From contig JAAAUF010000679.1 of the NCBI GenBank assembly GCA_015499985.1, forward strand, positions 1 through 22,974: a stretch of 22,974 bases of DNA. The letters are read 5' to 3'. The notes beneath the pieces were generated by a model that worked only from the letters and a program-made list of their open reading frames with translations, searched no databases and was not told where the DNA came from. This stretch comes from Haplosporangium gracile (Eukaryota > Mortierellomycota > Mortierellomycetes > Mortierellales > Mortierellaceae). A program made the translations under genes and the position numbers. Positions 19,535-22,974 of the stretch are shown here, piece by piece (position 1 is the stretch's first letter; each line of letters opens with the position of its first letter).

Positions 19535-19614
19535 CAGTTATTTTTTAAACGGTCCCCAATGATTTCGACTTTATGACATGAATGAACTTTTCGTTTCTGG
19601 TTCTCATCCATCCA
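19535..19614 (+). repeat. Left terminal inverted repeat of the Tc1/mariner element
   Basis: Pairs with the reverse complement of 20824-20898. Shared blocks are CAGT-ATTTTTT, GGTCCC, CCCAATGATTTCGACTTT, TGACA, ATGAACTTT and GTTCTCATCC. Differences are scattered substitutions and small indels (including C3 versus C4 and T-run length), consistent with drift since insertion. Confidence 0.9.
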
Positions 19615-19860
19615 TCCCCCTTTGTTCTCCTCTTTCGCCATATGCAGTTAAAATGAATTTTATTCCACGCGATCGTCATCGTCATTGAGTAGAAACTGTG
19701 CAAATCATTGGGACAGTTTAGGAAAAATAGTCACTTCTACTCATTTTACTTGCTGCATCACGTCTTTTTTTGCATCCATTCCTCTCCTTTCTGCTACAAC
19801 ACATTCAAACAGCCCCCCTCTACCTGCTGGACCGATCTTGGGCTCAAAACAACGTTAACA

Positions 19861-20823
19861 TGAAACATCTACCACCGGCAAAAGTGCTTGATGCAACATC
19901 ACTACTTTGACAGAGAAAATCAATCAGAAAGGTTGCACAATCACTCGACATCTACAAGTCTACAGTTGTAAGGATCAGGGAAAAAGACAAAGAAAACATT
20001 CCGCCACCAAACCCAGGAAGACCAAGGGCGATCTCGACTAAGACAAGATCGACTTTGGCTCACCATTATGACATAGGCGACTTAAAAACTTTAAAGGATG
20101 GGCAACGATTCGTGCAATCAACAGAAGGAAAGCAGATTCACATCAGCACGGTCCGACAGATCTACTTCAGAAGGGCGTAAGGACGTAATTGCAACCCAAG
20201 AAGCCTAATCTCAACCGAGATCAAAGCGCTCGAAGACTGGATTTCGCCAAAGCCCACATTCACTGGACTATAGATGACTGGAAGAAGGTTATGTTCTCTG
20301 ATGAGACAGTGGTCAGTCGCATCGGGCCCTTCGGCAAGTCTTACTACTACTGAGGGGTGGTGGGAAGATGATGTTGTGGGGATGCATCCCTTTTTTTGGT
20401 GTTGATGATGCCTGCTGGATCACGGGGAAGGTCGATTCAGAAGCTTACCTCACCGTTGTCAAGAAATATGTTCGGCAATCGCGCGATTTGTGGGATATGG
20501 ACAAGGCGCCATTCATCTTTCAGCAGGACAATGCCCGAGTACATACTGCACGCAAGGTCATGGAGTTCTTTGACGAAGAGAATATCACCGTACTTCCCTG
20601 GCCCGCCAACTCTCCCGACCTCAATCTCATCGAGCACGTTTGGGCGTATATGAAACGCAAGCTGGATCGCAAGACAGAGTGGCCAGAGAAGCTGGAGGAC
20701 CTCTGGGAACGTGTGCAGAAGATCTGGACAAAGCTTCCTAATGACTTTCTTCCAAAACTGTATGAGAGCATACCAAAGCGTCTGGAAGAAGCCATTAAGA
20801 ACAAGGGAGGTAACACAAAGTAG
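19861..20823 (+). pseudogene. Tc1-clade (DD34E) transposase, broken
   Basis: Cut-and-paste transposase remnant. An N-terminal helix-turn-helix reads VAQSLDIYKSTVVRI, followed by the linker motif NPGRPR (about 20010-20025), a second DNA-binding region to FRRA (about 20178), then PKKPNLNRDQ and RRLDFAKAHIHW in a different frame. The first catalytic Asp is in VMFSDET (about 20295). The C-terminal 151 residues are intact from 20368: WGCIPFFGVDD, FQQDNARVHTA with the second Asp, and SPDLNLIEHVW with the Glu exactly 34 residues later. Breaks: a TAA after FRRA near 20180, a frame change near 20190, and a TGA at YYY near 20352 with another frame change and probable small deletion before GGGKMMLWG. 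The N-terminus before about 19920 is also degraded. No active enzyme is expected. Confidence 0.9.
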
Positions 20824-20898
20824 ATGGATGAGAACGAAAAAAAAAAGTTCATACGTGTCAAAAAGTCGAAATCATTGGGACCATTGAAAAAATGACTG
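20824..20898 (-). repeat. Right terminal inverted repeat of the Tc1/mariner element
   Basis: Inverted partner of the left repeat. It begins immediately after the transposase stop codon (20821-20823) and ends in GACTG before the TA duplication. Confidence 0.9.
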
Positions 20899-20900
20899 TA

Positions 20901-21182
20901 CATTCTCCCGTTATTATTGTCATCCTGCAATTGTCTCGACCACAATGATGTGTTCACAGAGCCAACGAAGCGTTTGCGTGAGGACGAAGAGGAGGATGAA
21001 AATGACGAGGGCAATGCAAGAGCTAACCCGCGATTCCGGGAAGACAAGGACGACGAGGATGATGCAAACGCGTAATAATCGAGGGCGCAGTCTTGTATCG
21101 TTCTTTTTTACTTTTACTTTTGGTCACTCATGTATAAAGAGCAATTAAAATATAGTTTTATAATTCAACAGTGAGGATTAGA
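20901..21182. other. Region between the transposon and the kinase gene
   Basis: Contains the acidic exon-like open frame listed separately and, near 21135-21165, an A/T-rich stretch that is the presumed 3' flank of the - strand kinase gene. No other gene was seen. Confidence 0.4.
20961..21076 (+). CDS. Possible terminal exon with an acidic tail, orphaned
   Basis: Not recognised. A splice-acceptor-like TGTTCACAG (ending 20960 or nearby) is followed by an open frame reading EPTKRLREDEEEDENDEG, then NARANPRFREDKDDEDDANA and a TAA near 21074-21076. Composition (Asp/Glu/Arg) is typical of a disordered C-terminal tail. The frame is also open back to about 20896 at the transposon edge. No upstream exon is recognisable, so this may be the end of a gene interrupted by the mariner insertion, or chance. 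Confidence 0.25.
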
Positions 21183-22352
21183 TCAAAGCTTCAAATGGTC
21201 GACCATGACGCGGAAGGCAGTTTCCTGGCGGACCCAAGCCCAGTCCTCAATCCAGGCGCGCTTGATGTACTCGGCGCCGATCAGCGTGATTTCTTTTGCC
21301 TTGGCGTCGTGGCCTTCGTCTTCTTTGAACCAGCCCGTGTAGGGTGTCCACGACATCAGATGGCCTCCGCAGTGAATGACAGCGGTCTTGAGATCCGTGG
21401 TCGTCAACCGGTCGCCATAGGTCTTGCAATATGCCTCGAGGAAGGAGATCATTAGCTCTTCGCATGGGTGGCGGTACTTGTTGAGCGAAAATGCCTCGGC
21501 TATGAACTGGCCAAGATCCATCGCTGCAGGCCCGTACCGGCTCATCTCCCAATCCACAATATACATGTGCTTGATTGTGATCTCATTTCCTTCTCCTGTT
21601 GCGGTGTCGACGAGGAAGTTGCCTGGCCAGAAATCACCGTGGACAAGTGTTTCGGGTTCGTTCATCAGTCGGTCGCCGCCCCACTTGGACGCCAGGTCGA
21701 TCACATCCCGGTCGAGCTGCGGCTGATCTTCCATGTACTTGCTCGCCGCCTTTGGGAACTGATCATAGAGAATCAGACGCGACAGGCCCAGAGCCTCAGT
21801 GTTGGCCATCTTGTTCGGGTAGAACTCCGACCGATGGCGAAAGCCGTAGAGATGCAGACGCGCAATGAACTCGCCGAGTGAATTGCCAATCTCCTTGGCC
21901 AGTCTCGAGCTCGGTGGCTGGGCGTGAGACGAGATGAACTCCTTAAGGTGCGTCGATTCCATACCGGCATCCTCCTGGATCACAATATTGTTCTCAGGGT
22001 CCCAGTACAGCACGCGTGGCACCTTGACGTTGGCGGTCTCAATGTTCTCATCTTCCTTGTTGTTGTTGTTCTTGTTGTCGCTGGCATCGGCCACAATGTC
22101 AAGGACGGTCCGCTCAAAAGCCATTCGATCGACATAGAGTGCCATCTGCCTGTGGGAAGCCGAATGGGCGGCCGCGTGCTTAATGACGACCGTGGATCGA
22201 CCGCCAAACAGATCCGTGCGGGGCTCAGCGATGGTGCCGCGGTAGACATAGTTGGCATTTCCACCGGACAGCTTCTTGACTGCGACAATGCTCCGTGTCT
22301 TGTCGTGAGACTGCAGATACTGCAGGATACCGGCTTCTGTTTCAAAGTCCAT
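21183..22352 (-). CDS. APH/choline-kinase-fold small-molecule phosphotransferase
   Basis: ATP-dependent kinase of the aminoglycoside phosphotransferase-like superfamily, probably acting on a small metabolite such as a sugar, amino alcohol or methylthioribose; the substrate cannot be told from sequence. From the ATG at 22352 it is 389 residues, uninterrupted. Landmarks: glycine-rich GGNANYVYRG (30-39), VVIKHA with Lys58, a helix with Glu80, a Lys/Asn/Glu-rich insertion (93-104), the hinge region near VIQEDAG, the catalytic loop VHGDFWPGN with Asp240 and Asn245, and IVDWEM with the metal-binding Asp267, followed by MDLGQFIAEAF. All catalytic residues are present. The frame extends upstream to an ATG at 22553, which would add 67 residues with no Asp or Glu. 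The pyrimidine-rich stretch just before 22352 favours the shorter start. It converges on the transposon side. Confidence 0.87.
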   Translation of the reverse strand: MDFETEAGILQYLQSHDKTRSIVAVKKLSGGNANYVYRGTIAEPRTDLFGGRSTVVIKHAAAHSASHRQMALYVDRMAFERTVLDIVADASDNKNNNNKEDENIETANVKVPRVLYWDPENNIVIQEDAGMESTHLKEFISSHAQPPSSRLAKEIGNSLGEFIARLHLYGFRHRSEFYPNKMANTEALGLSRLILYDQFPKAASKYMEDQPQLDRDVIDLASKWGGDRLMNEPETLVHGDFWPGNFLVDTATGEGNEITIKHMYIVDWEMSRYGPAAMDLGQFIAEAFSLNKYRHPCEELMISFLEAYCKTYGDRLTTTDLKTAVIHCGGHLMSWTPYTGWFKEDEGHDAKAKEITLIGAEYIKRAWIEDWAWVRQETAFRVMVDHLKL

Positions 22353-22906
22353 CAGTCGGAATGAATGAAGAGAGAGAGAGAGAATGGCGAAAAGTGAATG
22401 TGAGAATGACTTTGCGGAGGGAAGGGTAAAGTGGCTAGTCGCCGCAATGGAGGCACATTTTATGGCACCATGTGACTGGTTACTACTGCGGGCTGTGGAG
22501 TTGATGGAGAAACACCAGAGTTTGATGAAGTATCTGGAAATTCTGCATGGCATATGAGCGGTGGGGTAATCTGCGTATCTCAGTGGCAGCTGGGAAGTGG
22601 ACTTCCCTTCTCCCTCTTTTTCTTGTCTCTGTCCTTTTTTGTGTTTGTTCTTTTGCGTACAGTTGGATAAGAAAACTGTCTTAAATCGCTAATTTTTTTT
22701 TTGGTATTGGAGTAGTCAATTCAAAAGAGGACAACTGGGTGTCCCTCCTTTCATCACGAATGATCTGATTTCACCCACCAGAACCTTGACCCTTTCTCCA
22801 GAGAGGATCGTGTGGACAGGAACAGCTCTGATTTTTGTCCTGACCCTCGAAAAGGTCATGTGACTGAGTAATTTTTTTTGTCGATTGAATGAGGGATTGA
22901 ATTGAA
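22353..22906. promoter_or_regulatory. Upstream region of the kinase gene
   Basis: On the - strand this is the leader and promoter of the kinase gene, with a CT-dinucleotide stretch directly before the ATG (GA repeats on +, 22369-22382). The word CATGTGACTG occurs twice in the same orientation (22470-22479 and 22857-22866); CATGTG is an E-box-like core. No gene is supported on either strand apart from the possible N-terminal extension of the kinase frame to 22553. Confidence 0.4.
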
Positions 22907-22974
22907 ATGGAGTTTACACCTTACACGCCAGGCGCCCGGAATTGTACGAGGACGACAGGTGTCGACAGTGCGAT
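22907..22974 (+). mobile_element. Possible LINE-type reverse transcriptase C-terminal fragment, cut by the window edge
   Basis: The + frame TLHARRPELYEDDRC followed by RQCD runs open to the window end. A Leu/Arg/Arg-Pro-x-Leu-Tyr stretch followed by C-x-x-C resembles, from memory, the zinc-finger-like segment near the end of fungal non-LTR retrotransposon polyproteins. An in-frame TGA lies just upstream at 22903-22905. Only about 20 residues are visible, so this is weak. Confidence 0.27.

Larger units (their letters stand above)
19533..20900 (+). mobile_element. Tc1/mariner element with long TIRs, inactivated
   Basis: The element proper is 19535-20898 (1364 bp). It starts CAGTTATTTTTT and ends AAAAAATGACTG, with TA on each side (19533-19534 and 20899-20900) as the expected target duplication. 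The terminal inverted repeats are about 76 bp and imperfect. Inside is a Tc1-clade transposase remnant with a DD34E catalytic triad, on the + strand, whose TAG stop abuts the right inverted repeat. Size, ends, TA duplication and transposase all agree with a full-length insertion. Reading-frame breaks show it is no longer autonomous. Confidence 0.93.

Noticed and set aside
22857..22866. CATGTGACTG pair as a defined regulatory element
   Set aside because: Two 10-base matches about 390 bases apart are suggestive but too few to call a site; mentioned only in the promoter entry.
1..22974. tRNA, rRNA, CRISPR arrays, prokaryotic operon or ribosome-binding signals
   Set aside because: No cloverleaf with a GGTTCGANTCC-type arm, no rRNA-like stretch and no spaced direct repeats were seen; the introns and AATAAA signals mark a eukaryotic nuclear sequence.

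Overview
The window looks like nuclear DNA of a filamentous fungus, most probably Mortierellomycota (Mortierella/Linnemannia type). The reasons are short GT-AG introns, pyrimidine-rich leaders before start codons, and two kinds of leucine-rich protein (an F-box/LRR pair and a family sharing an L-D-W module) that I recall as strongly expanded in Mortierellaceae. No database could be consulted, so this placement is an inference.

Layout, left to right. 576-4125 (+) is a six-exon gene for a DDHD-domain phospholipase of the PA-PLA1 type. 5015-8452 (+) is a single-exon 1145-residue protein of the L-D-W family. 8453-9565 holds two uncertain small genes on opposite strands, a CTCGAG cluster and ACGCGT (MCB-like) sites. 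9566-11073 (-) is an F-box/LRR-like gene interrupted by one frameshift. 11494-12918 (-) is a decayed tandem copy of it, with several frameshifts and three Trp-to-TGA stops. 13576-15320 (+) is a four-exon mitochondrial carrier, very probably the thiamine pyrophosphate carrier Tpc1. 15820-18498 (+) is a second, 892-residue L-D-W protein. 19535-20898 is a complete but inactivated Tc1/mariner element with about 76-bp terminal inverted repeats, a TA target duplication and a DD34E transposase remnant. 21183-22352 (-) encodes an APH/choline-kinase-fold small-molecule kinase. The right edge may enter a LINE reverse-transcriptase tail.

The housekeeping genes (phospholipase, carrier, kinase) are unrelated to each other and do not form a pathway or cluster. 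Between them sit four loci of fast-evolving leucine-rich families: two dispersed L-D-W proteins and a tandem F-box pair in decay. The transposon lies in the largest gene-poor gap and may have landed in or beside an older gene, of which only an acidic 3' exon-like remnant (20961-21076) is visible. The most interesting points are the uncharacterised L-D-W family, the altered nucleophile elbow of the DDHD lipase, and the F-box pair showing birth and death of a duplicate.
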